Assembly: GCA_903925725.1 (NCBI GenBank)
Contig: CAIYGK010000433.1
Coordinates: 1-32,067 of the forward strand
DNA length: 32,067 bases
Source: an uncultured beta proteobacterium
GTDB taxonomy: Bacteria; Pseudomonadota; Gammaproteobacteria; Burkholderiales; Burkholderiaceae_C
Reading direction: 5' to 3'
Shown: piece after piece, positions 8,442-17,617 of the stretch
How the letters are laid out: the number at the start of each line of letters is the position of its first letter
Position numbering within the stretch: position 1 is the stretch's first letter
Translations under genes and position numbers: made by a program
The notes under the pieces: model-generated
What the model was told of the DNA's origin: nothing
Database searches by the model: none
Seen by the model: the letters and a program-made list of their open reading frames with translations, nothing else

Positions 8442-9716
8442 ATGAATTTTGATTACTCGCCGCAGGTGCTGGAGCTGCGTCAGCGGCTGGAGGAATTCAT
8501 CGCCCGCTACGTCTTGCCTTACAACGCGGCCTGGCACCGGTCGGCCGCGCAGGGCGTTTATCCACCACCGTTCCTGGAAGACCTGAAGGCCTTGGCCAAA
8601 TCGGAAGGTTTGTGGAACCTTTTTCTTCCCGGTTTGCGTGACGATGAGCCGGGAGAGCGTCTGAGCAATCTGGACTATGCGCCACTGGCCGAGATCATGG
8701 GGCGCATGCCTTGGGCCTCTGAGGTGTTCAACTGCAGCGCGCCCGACACCGGCAACATGGAGTTGCTGCACCTGTTTGCCACGCCAGAGCAATACCAGCA
8801 TTGGTTACGACCCTTGCTGGAGGGCGAGATCCGAAGTGCATTTGCCATGTCGGAGCCCGACGTTGCATCCAGCGACCCGACCAATCTGCAGACCCGTATC
8901 CACCGGGATGGTGATGAGTGGGTGCTGAATGGTCGCAAGTGGTTTGTCACAGGCGCTGCGCACCCGAGTTGCAAGCTCCTGATTGTGATGTGCCGCAGTG
9001 GCGATGACGAAGTCGCCAAACACGCGCGCCACAGCATGTTGCTGGTGCCACTGGACACACCGGGCGTGACGCTGGAGCGCAATATCGCCATCATGCAGCA
9101 CCACACGCCCGAGGGGCACTGCGAAATCGTGTTCCGCGACGTGCGCGTGCCCGTCGCCAATTTGCTGGGTGAGCCGGGTGCAGGCTTTGCCATGGCACAG
9201 GCGCGGCTGGGCCCGGGGCGGGTGCACCACTGCATGCGCACTATCGGGCAATGCGAACTGGCGCTTGCCCTGATGTGCGAGCGCACGCTGGAGCGGCACG
9301 TTTTTGGCAAGTATCTGGCCGACTTCGCCAATGTCCAGGAATGGATTGCAGAGTCGCGCCTGGAAATTGACCAGGCACGTTTGCTGGTGCTTCGCGCCGC
9401 CTGGCGGCTTGATCAGGGCCAGCAGAAAGAGGCGCGCACAGACGTCGCTGCGATCAAGGTCGTAACGGCACGACTGCAGACACGGGTGGTCAATCGCGCG
9501 ATGCAGGTGTTTGGTGCCATGGGCTTGTCGCCCGATACACCGCTGGCCTATTTCTGGACCTGGGGCCGCGCCATGCAGTTGCTCGATGGTCCGGACGAGG
9601 TGCACCTGCGCAGCGTCGCGCGCACCGAGCTGGCCCAGGCGAAAGAGAACCGGGGTGCCACTGCCGCCTATTTCACCTTGCCGGAACAACTGCTGGCAGA
9701 ACCCCGCATCCGCTAG
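8442..9716 (+). CDS. Acyl-CoA dehydrogenase family protein (ACAD10/11-like)
   Basis: SAFAMSEPDVASSDPTNLQT, GDEWVLNGRKWFVTGA, LLGEPGAGFAMAQARLGPGRVHHCMR, QVFGAMGLSPDTPLA. Start at 8442 (MNFDYSP). Confidence 0.9.
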   Translation: MNFDYSPQVLELRQRLEEFIARYVLPYNAAWHRSAAQGVYPPPFLEDLKALAKSEGLWNLFLPGLRDDEPGERLSNLDYAPLAEIMGRMPWASEVFNCSAPDTGNMELLHLFATPEQYQHWLRPLLEGEIRSAFAMSEPDVASSDPTNLQTRIHRDGDEWVLNGRKWFVTGAAHPSCKLLIVMCRSGDDEVAKHARHSMLLVPLDTPGVTLERNIAIMQHHTPEGHCEIVFRDVRVPVANLLGEPGAGFAMAQARLGPGRVHHCMRTIGQCELALALMCERTLERHVFGKYLADFANVQEWIAESRLEIDQARLLVLRAAWRLDQGQQKEARTDVAAIKVVTARLQTRVVNRAMQVFGAMGLSPDTPLAYFWTWGRAMQLLDGPDEVHLRSVARTELAQAKENRGATAAYFTLPEQLLAEPRIR

Positions 9717-9726
9717 ACTGCGGGGG

Positions 9727-10596
9727 ATGCACCCCCTATTGAACTGGTTAAAAATTTCGCGCGCTGTACTGCGTTGCTCTCTTGTCGTGCTTTGTCTGGG
9801 TGGCACGAACTTGCAGGCGCTGGCGCAGGAAGCCCAGAAGTCGCTGTCGTTTGGCGTGGTGCCGCAACAATCAGCGACCCGATTGGCCGAAGAGTGGGGG
9901 CCGCTGCTGGCCGAGATCAGTCGCCGCTCGGGTGTTGCACTGGTCTTCAAAACCGCGCCCAGCATCCCGGTATTTGAAGAACGCCTGGCCAAGGGCGAGT
10001 ATGACCTGGCTTACATGAATCCTTATCACTATGTGGTTTTTCACGCGGCGGTCGGCTATCAGGCCTTTGCCAAGGAGCAGGATCGCAGACTTAAAGGCAT
10101 CCTCGTCGTCAGAAAGGATAGCGCCTATCGCAAGCCGGCCGACCTGGCTGGAAAAACGGTGGTCTTCCCGGCGCCCGCCGCTTTTGCCGCGAGCATCTTG
10201 CCGCAGGCCGAATTCGGCCGTTTGAAGATTGCGATTGACGCCAGGTTTGTCGCATCCCACGATTCTGTTTACCGTGCTGTGGCATCGGGTTTGCAGGAGG
10301 CAGGTGGTGGTATCCAGCGTACTTTCGAGGCGATGCCAGCGGAAATTCGCGATGCCTTGCGTGTGCTGTCTGAAACACCGGCCTACACGCCACATGCTTT
10401 TGCCGCCCATCCGCGGGTCCCGCCGGGCCTTGTCTCCAAGGTGCTGGCCGCGATGGCAGCGCTGGCTGGCGACGAAAGTGGGCAACGCCTGCTCGCACCC
10501 TTGGCTTTCAAGGGCATCATGGTGGCGCAGGACAAGGAATGGAGTGATATCCGGGCCCTGGATATCAATTTGCTGGAACGTTACGGTAAGCAATGA
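9727..10596 (+). CDS. PhnD-like phosphate/phosphite/phosphonate-type periplasmic binding protein
   Basis: FGVVPQQSATRLAEEWGPLLAEISRRSGVALVFKTAPSIPVFEERLAKGEYDLAYMNPYHYVVFH is a PhnD family signature. Signal peptide at N-terminus. Confidence 0.88.
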   Translation: MHPLLNWLKISRAVLRCSLVVLCLGGTNLQALAQEAQKSLSFGVVPQQSATRLAEEWGPLLAEISRRSGVALVFKTAPSIPVFEERLAKGEYDLAYMNPYHYVVFHAAVGYQAFAKEQDRRLKGILVVRKDSAYRKPADLAGKTVVFPAPAAFAASILPQAEFGRLKIAIDARFVASHDSVYRAVASGLQEAGGGIQRTFEAMPAEIRDALRVLSETPAYTPHAFAAHPRVPPGLVSKVLAAMAALAGDESGQRLLAPLAFKGIMVAQDKEWSDIRALDINLLERYGKQ

Positions 10597-10627
10597 GCTG
10601 CGGCGCTTTTCTGTAGAGCTGTCCACC

Positions 10628-13237
10628 ATGCGCTTTCGCACCAAAACCATCGTTGGCGTTGCCCTGATTGAAATAGCGCTTCTGGCGGTACTGGTGGGTA
10701 GCGCCTTGTCGATTCTGCGTGAGTCGAACGAGGCCGAACTGGTGCGTCGTGTGCAACTGGGTGCCCGCTTGTTGGTGGTGGCCGCCAAGGATGCTGTGAT
10801 CTCGCAGGACCTGGCAACGTTGGACAGTCTGGCGGCTGAGACCATGAATTCCAGGCAGGTTGAGTATGTACGCATTCTTGATGCCCATGGCAGCGTGCTG
10901 GCTCAACGGGGTGACGCGACGATTCTGGGGCGACCCTTCCATCAGGAAGAGACCATTGATCAGGTCCGCGACGGTGTTTTTGAACAGTCCCAAGCGGTGA
11001 TGGCCGGCGGGGTCCGCCATGGCGAAGTGCAGATCGGTGTCTCGGTCAACAGCTTGCAGGTTCTATTGGCTTCGGCGCAGCGCTGGGCCGGCAGTGTGGC
11101 AGCACTCGAAATACTGCTGGTTGCGCTTTTTTCCTGGCTGCTTGGCACGTACCTGGTGCGCCAGTTGGGCGCATTGCGGCAGGCCAGCGAGCATTTTGCT
11201 GCAGGTGATTTTGCCCATAGGGTGGCGGTCAAAGGTAACGACGAGTTAGCTCAAACGGCGAACGCTTTTAACGCCATGGCGCAGCAACTGAGCGAGAGTC
11301 GCGCGCAGTTGCAGGTGGAAAACAGCCGGTGGCGCGATGCCATGGAGACGGCTGAAAGAGCCGAAAATCTGCTGCGCGAAGCCGTCAGCAGCATTGCCCA
11401 GGGCTTCACCATTTACGACGAACAGGACAGGCTGGTGCAATGCAACGAGGCCTATCTGCGCTTCTATGAAACCAGTCGTGATCTGATCGTGCCGGGTCGA
11501 ACTTTCGAAGAGATCGTGCGCAACGGCGCCGAGCGCGGCCAATACAGCGCTGCCCTTGGCAATGTGGATGCCTGGGTGAAGCAACGCGTGGCGCAGCATC
11601 AACAGGCCAATGGCGAGGTGCTGGAACAGCGACTGGCCGATGGACGCTGGCTGTTGATTGTTGAGTACCGCACACCCCGTGGCTACATTGTTGGTAACCG
11701 GATTGACATCACCGAGCGCAAGGAACTCGAGCAGGCGTTGCTGGACAATGAGCAGCGCTGGGAACTGGCCGTGACGGGCGCCAACGATGGTATCTGGGAC
11801 TGGAATCCGCAAAGCGGCGAGGTCTATTTCTCAGAACGCTGGAAGACCATGCTGGGTTACCGCAGCGATGAAATCGGGAGCTCGGTTGATGAGTGGGTTT
11901 CGCGCGTGCATCCAGATGACCTGGAATTTACGATGAGCGAAGTGCAACGCCATCTGCGCGGCGAAACCGATTACTACCAGAATGAGCATCGGATGCGCTG
12001 CAAGAACGGCGAATACAAGTGGATTCTGGATCGCGGCCGCGCTTTGATCGATGAGCAGGGGCAGGCCGTTCGCATGCTGGGATCGCACAGCGATATCACC
12101 GAGCGCCGGGCTCTGGCGGCGCGTGAACGTGAGTCTGCAGAACAGCTTGGAGCCATCTTTGAACTCAGTCCGGATGGTTTTGTTTCGTTCGATGGACTAG
12201 GCCGGGTCAAGTACCTGAGCCCCGCATTTACCCGCCTGACTGGTTTGGCGCGGGCGGAACTTGTGGGCCTTGACGAGAGCGATTTCTCGGGGCGTCTGGC
12301 GCAGCTCTGTGTACCCGAAGCCTGCTTTCCAGGCGTGGCGGCCCTTCGCAGCAGAGAAAAGACCGCCCTCGGCCAGGCGTCCTCGGGCGCTAGTGGGCAA
12401 CAACTGAAAATTGAAATGGCCGACGCCAGTAAACGGGTGCTGGAAGTCAGTCTGCGCGAAAAGAACACCGAAAGCGTGAAGACGATTCTGTACTTGCGTG
12501 ACATCACGCATGAGACCGAAGTTGATCGTTTGAAGAGCGAATTTCTGTCCACGGCAGCGCACGAATTGCGCACACCGATGACCAGCATTTACGGTTTCAC
12601 GGAGCTTCTGCTGACGCAGGAGTTTGAAGAGGCCGACTGGCGCGAGTACCTGCGCATCATCTTTCGGCACACCGAACTGATGGTGTCCATCATCAACGAA
12701 CTGCTTGACCTCGCGCGCATTGAGGCGCGCCATGGCAAGGACTTCCAGATTGTCAGCGTGGATGTGTTGGAGTTGTTGCAGGAAATTGTGGCCGGCTTCA
12801 AGACCCCTGACGGTAGAGCCGTACCGCCAGTGCCTCGCGTGGAGCAGTCGGCGCGGGTCATGGCGGACCGCAAGAAGCTGATCCAGGCGGTGCTCAATGT
12901 ATTCTCCAATGCCTACAAGTATTCACCAGACGGGGGTACGGTTGAACTCGATATCGTTCGCGTTGCAGCGGGCGCCGATTCGCCTTTGGAGAGCGGTGCT
13001 GCAGCGCTGGGTATTCGCGTCGCTGACCACGGCATGGGGATGACAGCAGAGCAACTGGCGCGTGTCTTTGAGCGCTTCTACCGTGCCGATACCTCGGGCA
13101 AGATCCCAGGTACCGGTCTGGGCATGAGCATCGTGCAGGAAATAGTGGCGCTGCATGGTGGCAAAGTCAGTGTCGCCAGTACTGCCGGTTTGGGTACAAC
13201 GGTAACGATCTGGCTGCCCACGGCTGGCATGGCCTAA
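10628..13237 (+). CDS. Membrane sensor histidine kinase: TM, sensor domain, HAMP, about three PAS, HisKA, HATPase
   Basis: TM starts (MRFRTKTIVGVALIEIALLAVLVGSAL; ALEILLVALFSWLLGTYLV), HAMP, PAS segments ending in DITERKE/DITERRA, H-box TAAHELRTPMTSIYGF, N-box NVFSNAYKYSPDGG, G-boxes GMGMTAEQL and GTGLGMSI. Start reset to 10628. Confidence 0.92.
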   Translation: MRFRTKTIVGVALIEIALLAVLVGSALSILRESNEAELVRRVQLGARLLVVAAKDAVISQDLATLDSLAAETMNSRQVEYVRILDAHGSVLAQRGDATILGRPFHQEETIDQVRDGVFEQSQAVMAGGVRHGEVQIGVSVNSLQVLLASAQRWAGSVAALEILLVALFSWLLGTYLVRQLGALRQASEHFAAGDFAHRVAVKGNDELAQTANAFNAMAQQLSESRAQLQVENSRWRDAMETAERAENLLREAVSSIAQGFTIYDEQDRLVQCNEAYLRFYETSRDLIVPGRTFEEIVRNGAERGQYSAALGNVDAWVKQRVAQHQQANGEVLEQRLADGRWLLIVEYRTPRGYIVGNRIDITERKELEQALLDNEQRWELAVTGANDGIWDWNPQSGEVYFSERWKTMLGYRSDEIGSSVDEWVSRVHPDDLEFTMSEVQRHLRGETDYYQNEHRMRCKNGEYKWILDRGRALIDEQGQAVRMLGSHSDITERRALAARERESAEQLGAIFELSPDGFVSFDGLGRVKYLSPAFTRLTGLARAELVGLDESDFSGRLAQLCVPEACFPGVAALRSREKTALGQASSGASGQQLKIEMADASKRVLEVSLREKNTESVKTILYLRDITHETEVDRLKSEFLSTAAHELRTPMTSIYGFTELLLTQEFEEADWREYLRIIFRHTELMVSIINELLDLARIEARHGKDFQIVSVDVLELLQEIVAGFKTPDGRAVPPVPRVEQSARVMADRKKLIQAVLNVFSNAYKYSPDGGTVELDIVRVAAGADSPLESGAAALGIRVADHGMGMTAEQLARVFERFYRADTSGKIPGTGLGMSIVQEIVALHGGKVSVASTAGLGTTVTIWLPTAGMA

Positions 13238-13986
13238 ACCAACAATGCCGCCAGTGCACACAAGGCGGCGGTCTCGGCGCGCAGCACGCGTGGTCCCAGC
13301 GTTACCGGCGTATAGCCGCAGGCCAGGGCTGCATCTTCTTCGGCGCTGCTCAAACCGCCCTCGGGACCTGACAAGAAGGTGATGGCATTTGACGCGTCCA
13401 AGGCCGCTGCTGCCTGCCGCAGACCGAGTGCGCCAGCGCGCAGCGTCAACAAGAAGGCGCCACCTGTAGCGGTCCCGGGGGTCTGGAGACCTCCTTTTAA
13501 CCAAGCTGAAAATCCTGCCACCGGATGCACCAAGGGGACCCGGTTGCCGCCGCACTGCTCGCAGGCCGAGACGGCAACGCTCTGCCAGTGCGCTACCTTC
13601 TTCTCAGCTCGTTCGGCGCCAAGCCGCAGCACGCTGCGCTCGCTCATCAGTGGCTGGACGCTGGCCACACCGAGTTCGGTGGCTTTTTCGACCAGCCAGT
13701 CCATACGCTCGTTGGCGGGCATGCTCAGAGCCAGGTGCACGGGGCGAATCGCTTCGCGCTCAACTGAGTGGTGCGCTCCAATTCGTACCTGAACCTCACT
13801 TCGTCCCATCTGCGTAACCGTGGCACTGTATTCGCCAGCACTACCGCCAAACGCAGGATCACCATGGAACAGTGTGATGCTGTCGCCCGGCTGCAGACGC
13901 AGCACCTGCACGTGACGCGCAGCGCCTGCCGGCAGGGTCAGCAAGTCGCCGGTAACCAAGGGGGCGGGGCAATGGAAGCGGGGCAT
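13234..13986 (-). CDS. rsmE: 16S rRNA (uracil(1498)-N(3))-methyltransferase RsmE
   Basis: MPRFHCPAP...HVQVLRLQPGDSITLFHGD, ANERMDWLVEKATELGVASVQPLMSERSV, FLSGPEGGLSSAEEDAA, LGPRVLRAETAALCAL. Confidence 0.94.
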   Translation of the reverse strand: MPRFHCPAPLVTGDLLTLPAGAARHVQVLRLQPGDSITLFHGDPAFGGSAGEYSATVTQMGRSEVQVRIGAHHSVEREAIRPVHLALSMPANERMDWLVEKATELGVASVQPLMSERSVLRLGAERAEKKVAHWQSVAVSACEQCGGNRVPLVHPVAGFSAWLKGGLQTPGTATGGAFLLTLRAGALGLRQAAAALDASNAITFLSGPEGGLSSAEEDAALACGYTPVTLGPRVLRAETAALCALAALLV

Positions 13987-13991
13987 GGAAC

Positions 13992-15167
13992 TCAGGACGG
14001 TGTCTGAAGCGGACCAAAGGAATAGCCACTCACGACCTCGATGCCCTCGACCCGCTCGATCAGGCGCAGCAGCGGCTTGAGCTCGCGATAGCGAGCGCAG
14101 GTGGAGCGAATGTAGCGGATGAAGCGCGGAGTATCTGCCAGGTACTGCGGTTTGCCATCGCGCAGTGTCAGGCGGGCAAAGATGCCGGCCACTTTCAGGT
14201 GACGCTGCAGGCCCATCCACTCGACGCCACGGTAAAACTCGCCAAAGTCGTCGCCGACGGGCAACCCGGCCTTGCGCGCCTTCTCCCAGTACCTGATCGT
14301 GATGTCCAGACAAAAGTCTTCTTCCCAACTCAGAAACGCATCACGCATCAAACTTGCAATGTCGTACGTGATCGGACCATAGACCGCATCCTGAAAATCC
14401 AATACCCCAATCCGGACATCGCAGGGTTTCGCCGCAGGGCCGCCCCAAGGCGAAACAGCCCCCTCGGGGGGCAGCGCAGCACACGAAGTGGCAAGCGTGG
14501 GGGCATTGCCGACCATCAGGTTCCTTGGCATGAAGTCGCGGTGCACGTAGACGCTGGGCCAGCTCAGGTTCTCCCGGATGATGTGAGAAAAAGCGGTGTC
14601 GAGCGTGCGCCGCACATCGCCCTCGACGGCGACGCCGCGGTGCTGCTTCAGGTACCACGCGGGGAACAACTCCATTTCCTGGCGTAGCAAGGCTTCATCG
14701 TAAGGTGGCAGAACGTCGGGTCGGGATGCAACTTGCCAGGCAATCAGGGCTTCGACGGCCTGCAGGTACCAATGTTGGTTGGCGCCAGGCTGATCGGGGT
14801 TGATCAGCTGCAACATCGTATTGGTACCCAGGTCGGTGAGCAACATGAAGCCTTTGCTCTGGTCCCACGCCAGTACCTTTGGCACTTTGACCTGGGCCGC
14901 GTCCATCAACTCGGCTACTCTGGCAAATGGCCGGCAATCTTCCTGCTCGGGCGGCGCATCCATGATGATGCGGCTGCCGAGTGGCGAATCGATCCGGAAA
15001 TAGCGCCGGAAACTGGCGTCAGTGGAGGCACTGCGCAGTGAGCCGATTTGCAGGCCGTGACGGGGTGCCAGTGCCGTCAGCCAGGTATTGAAGTCAGTCT
15101 CACGCTGTGCGTCAGGCCATTCCGGCGTATTGCTCAGCTCAGGTTCGGTGTGTGGGGCATGGCTCAT
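13992..15167 (-). CDS. Aminoglycoside phosphotransferase-family sugar kinase, AmgK-like (anomeric MurNAc/GlcNAc kinase candidate)
   Basis: STDASFRRYFRI, IIMDAPPEQEDCRPFARVAELM, VHRDFMPRNLMVGN, IGVLDFQDAVYGPITYDIASLMRDAFLSW. Divergent from lptD, as seen for AmgK in Pseudomonas. Confidence 0.8.
   Translation of the reverse strand: MSHAPHTEPELSNTPEWPDAQRETDFNTWLTALAPRHGLQIGSLRSASTDASFRRYFRIDSPLGSRIIMDAPPEQEDCRPFARVAELMDAAQVKVPKVLAWDQSKGFMLLTDLGTNTMLQLINPDQPGANQHWYLQAVEALIAWQVASRPDVLPPYDEALLRQEMELFPAWYLKQHRGVAVEGDVRRTLDTAFSHIIRENLSWPSVYVHRDFMPRNLMVGNAPTLATSCAALPPEGAVSPWGGPAAKPCDVRIGVLDFQDAVYGPITYDIASLMRDAFLSWEEDFCLDITIRYWEKARKAGLPVGDDFGEFYRGVEWMGLQRHLKVAGIFARLTLRDGKPQYLADTPRFIRYIRSTCARYRELKPLLRLIERVEGIEVVSGYSFGPLQTPS
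14437..14504. repeat. 68-bp dispersed repeat, copy A (inside the AmgK-like CDS)
   Basis: gggccgccccaaggcgaaacagccccctcggggggcagcgcagcacacgaagtggcaagcgtgggggc matches copy B at 19816-19883 at 58 of 68 positions by hand alignment, without gaps. Confidence 0.85.
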
Positions 15168-15244
15168 GGATAATCCATTCTACAAACCCGAACGTTTCCG
15201 GTTCGTTTCCAACCCACTGTCAGAGTGACACCACCCCTGAGTCC

Positions 15245-17611
15245 ATGCGCATTTTGCTGCTCGACCTGAAACATAGCCCGACTGCCCTGCTTGTTTGCGC
15301 TGTGCTGCAGGCGACATCGCTGTGCGTCCAAGCGCAGACGGACCAGGCGCCATTGGCACTCAGCCCCAGCCCCCTGTTGCAGGAGGAGATCGCCGCGTCG
15401 CGTAGTGCCCTGCCGACCTTTGTTTCAGGTGAACGCCTCTCCGGTCGCCCCGATCTGGAAACCGTGGTTGAAGGCAAAGCCATGCTGCGCCGGGGCGACC
15501 TGGTAATCAAGGCGGATCGGCTGGAGTATGACCAACCCAGTGATCTGGCTAAAGCCACGGGCGAAGTTCGTATCAACCGCGCTGGCAATGTCTATGAAGG
15601 CCCCTTGCTGGAGCTCAAGCTCGATGCGTTCAAGGGGTTTTTCAAACAGCCAAGTTATTACTTTCCCAAGAATGATGCCAACGGACAGGCCGATCGCGTC
15701 GATTTCATTGATGAGCAGCGATCGGTTATTCATAATGCCAGCCTGACAAGCTGCCGGCGTTTGCCGGGGCCGGACTGGCTGCCGGACTGGATTTTGCGTG
15801 CGGCAACGATCCACATCGACAACGAATCAGACGTCGGCACAGCAGAAGGCGCTTTGCTGACTTTCAAGGGCTTGCCCCTGCTGCCAGTTCCCTACCTCAG
15901 CTTTCCTTTGAGCGACAAACGCAAATCGGGTTTGATGCCGCCCACGCTGGGCCTGGACAACGTCAATGGCGCGGTGATCGCAGTCCCGTATTACTGGAAC
16001 ATTGCGCCGAATCTGGATGCGACGCTGACACCAACCCTGATGAGCAAGCGCGGTGTGAATCTGGCCAGTGAGTTTCGCTACCTGCAGCCGGATTATTCGG
16101 GGCAGGTGCGGCTCGATCTGATGCCCTCAGACCTGCTGCGCGGCAGCAATCGATGGGGCCTGGCGTTCGGGCATCAGGGTACCCTCCGGAACAGCCTGAC
16201 CCAACTGGTGACCGATGGTGGTCTGGCCTTCAATCTGGGGCTGAACCGGGTCAGTGACGACAATTACTGGCGTGATTTTGCAGGTGCTTCGGCCTCGCTG
16301 ACACAACGCCTGCTGGCCAACGACGCTTCTTTCTCGTGGAGCAATGGCTATTTTTCCAACAGTTTGCGAATGCTCAAGTGGCAGACGCTGCAGGACCTGA
16401 CGGCGCCCATCACACCGCCGTATGACCGCTTGCCGCAACTGGCAACGCGTTTTGCGAGAAGCGATGTGGCTGGCTTCGACTATTCGATGGAAGCCGATTA
16501 CACCCGGTTTCAATCCGACAGCGTCTCCACCCTGCAACCCAACGCGCAGCGGATCTATTCTCTGCTGCAGATCAGTCGACCCTTCGTGGGCGGCGCCGGT
16601 TTCATCACACCCAAGCTGCAATTGCACACTGCAAACTATCTCTTTGATGCGCCGCTGTCCAATGCCGCGACCTCTGCCAGCGTGGTGGTGCCGACCTTCA
16701 GTCTGGACAGTGGCCTGGTGTTTGAGCGCGACATCAGCTATTTCGGAGCGCGTTTTCGCCAGACCCTGGAGCCGCGCGCTTTTTATGTCAATACGCCCTA
16801 CCGCGAGCAGAGCCTGTTGCCCAATTACGACTCGGGCGCCAAAGATTTCAATTTTGCGACCATCTACACAGAGAATGCTTTCGTCGGCAACGACCGCATT
16901 TCTGACAGCAACTTGCTGACGCTGGGCGTGTCGACCCGCTTGTTGAATCCCGAGACCGGTGCTGAGGCTGCGCGTTTTGGCATCGCGCAACGCTTGCGTT
17001 TCAAGAACCAGAATGTTGTCCTGCTGCCAACCGATCCACCGGTCGTGGATCGGATCAGTGACGTGCTGCTTGGTGCGTCCGTCAATTGGGATCCGAAATG
17101 GGCCTTTGATTCGACAGTGCAGTTCAATCCAAAGTCGGAGCAATCGACTCTGGCAACTGTCGGTGCACGATACAGTCCGGGAAACTATCGCGTACTCACT
17201 GGAACCTATCGATACCAGCGCGATGTCAGTGAGCAAATTGACATTGGTTGGCAGTGGCCGCTCAACGATTTATGGGGTGATCGAGGACAAGATCTGGCCC
17301 CGGGGCGTGGCCAGGGCGACGGACGCTGGTACAGCGTGGGGCGTCTCAATTACAGTATGGATGAGGGTAAGCTGGTGAACGCCGTTATCGGATTTGAGTA
17401 CGATGCGGGGTGCTGGCTTGGCCGAGCAGTGCTGGAAAAATTGCAGACCAGTACTTCGACCGCCAGTCAACGCATCATGTTTCAGCTCGAATTTGTGGGC
17501 TTGGCGCGTTTGGGCGTGAGTCCCTTGAAAACCTTGAAAGACAATATTCCGAATTATCAGTATCTGCGCGAGCAGACAGGTGCCCCCAGCCGTTTCAGCA
17601 ATTACGAATAA
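15245..17611 (+). CDS. lptD: LPS-assembly protein LptD
   Basis: Signal peptide, LptA-like N-domain (GDLVIKADRLEYDQPSDLAKATGEVRINRAGNVYEGP), C-terminal barrel with LSFPLSDKRKSGLMPPTLG and PRAFYVNTPYREQSLLPNYDSG. Confidence 0.95.
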   Translation: MRILLLDLKHSPTALLVCAVLQATSLCVQAQTDQAPLALSPSPLLQEEIAASRSALPTFVSGERLSGRPDLETVVEGKAMLRRGDLVIKADRLEYDQPSDLAKATGEVRINRAGNVYEGPLLELKLDAFKGFFKQPSYYFPKNDANGQADRVDFIDEQRSVIHNASLTSCRRLPGPDWLPDWILRAATIHIDNESDVGTAEGALLTFKGLPLLPVPYLSFPLSDKRKSGLMPPTLGLDNVNGAVIAVPYYWNIAPNLDATLTPTLMSKRGVNLASEFRYLQPDYSGQVRLDLMPSDLLRGSNRWGLAFGHQGTLRNSLTQLVTDGGLAFNLGLNRVSDDNYWRDFAGASASLTQRLLANDASFSWSNGYFSNSLRMLKWQTLQDLTAPITPPYDRLPQLATRFARSDVAGFDYSMEADYTRFQSDSVSTLQPNAQRIYSLLQISRPFVGGAGFITPKLQLHTANYLFDAPLSNAATSASVVVPTFSLDSGLVFERDISYFGARFRQTLEPRAFYVNTPYREQSLLPNYDSGAKDFNFATIYTENAFVGNDRISDSNLLTLGVSTRLLNPETGAEAARFGIAQRLRFKNQNVVLLPTDPPVVDRISDVLLGASVNWDPKWAFDSTVQFNPKSEQSTLATVGARYSPGNYRVLTGTYRYQRDVSEQIDIGWQWPLNDLWGDRGQDLAPGRGQGDGRWYSVGRLNYSMDEGKLVNAVIGFEYDAGCWLGRAVLEKLQTSTSTASQRIMFQLEFVGLARLGVSPLKTLKDNIPNYQYLREQTGAPSRFSNYE

Positions 17612-17617
17612 ACCATC

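Noticed and set aside
7892-8443. 183-aa minus-strand ORF opposite the small secreted protein
   Set aside because: The plus-strand ORF has a strong SD and a signal peptide; the minus ORF has neither.
8805-9992. 395-aa minus-strand ORF across the acyl-CoA dehydrogenase/PhnD-like junction
   Set aside because: Antisense to two well-supported genes; no motif.
10229-10627. N-terminal 133-aa extension of the histidine kinase ORF
   Set aside because: Overlaps the PhnD-like gene out of frame; the kinase TM start is at 10628.
9871-10875. 334-aa minus-strand ORF across the PhnD-like/kinase junction
   Set aside because: Antisense shadow of two recognised proteins; no motif.
16127-17236. 369-aa minus-strand ORF inside lptD
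   Set aside because: Antisense to the conserved LptD barrel; composition is not protein-like.
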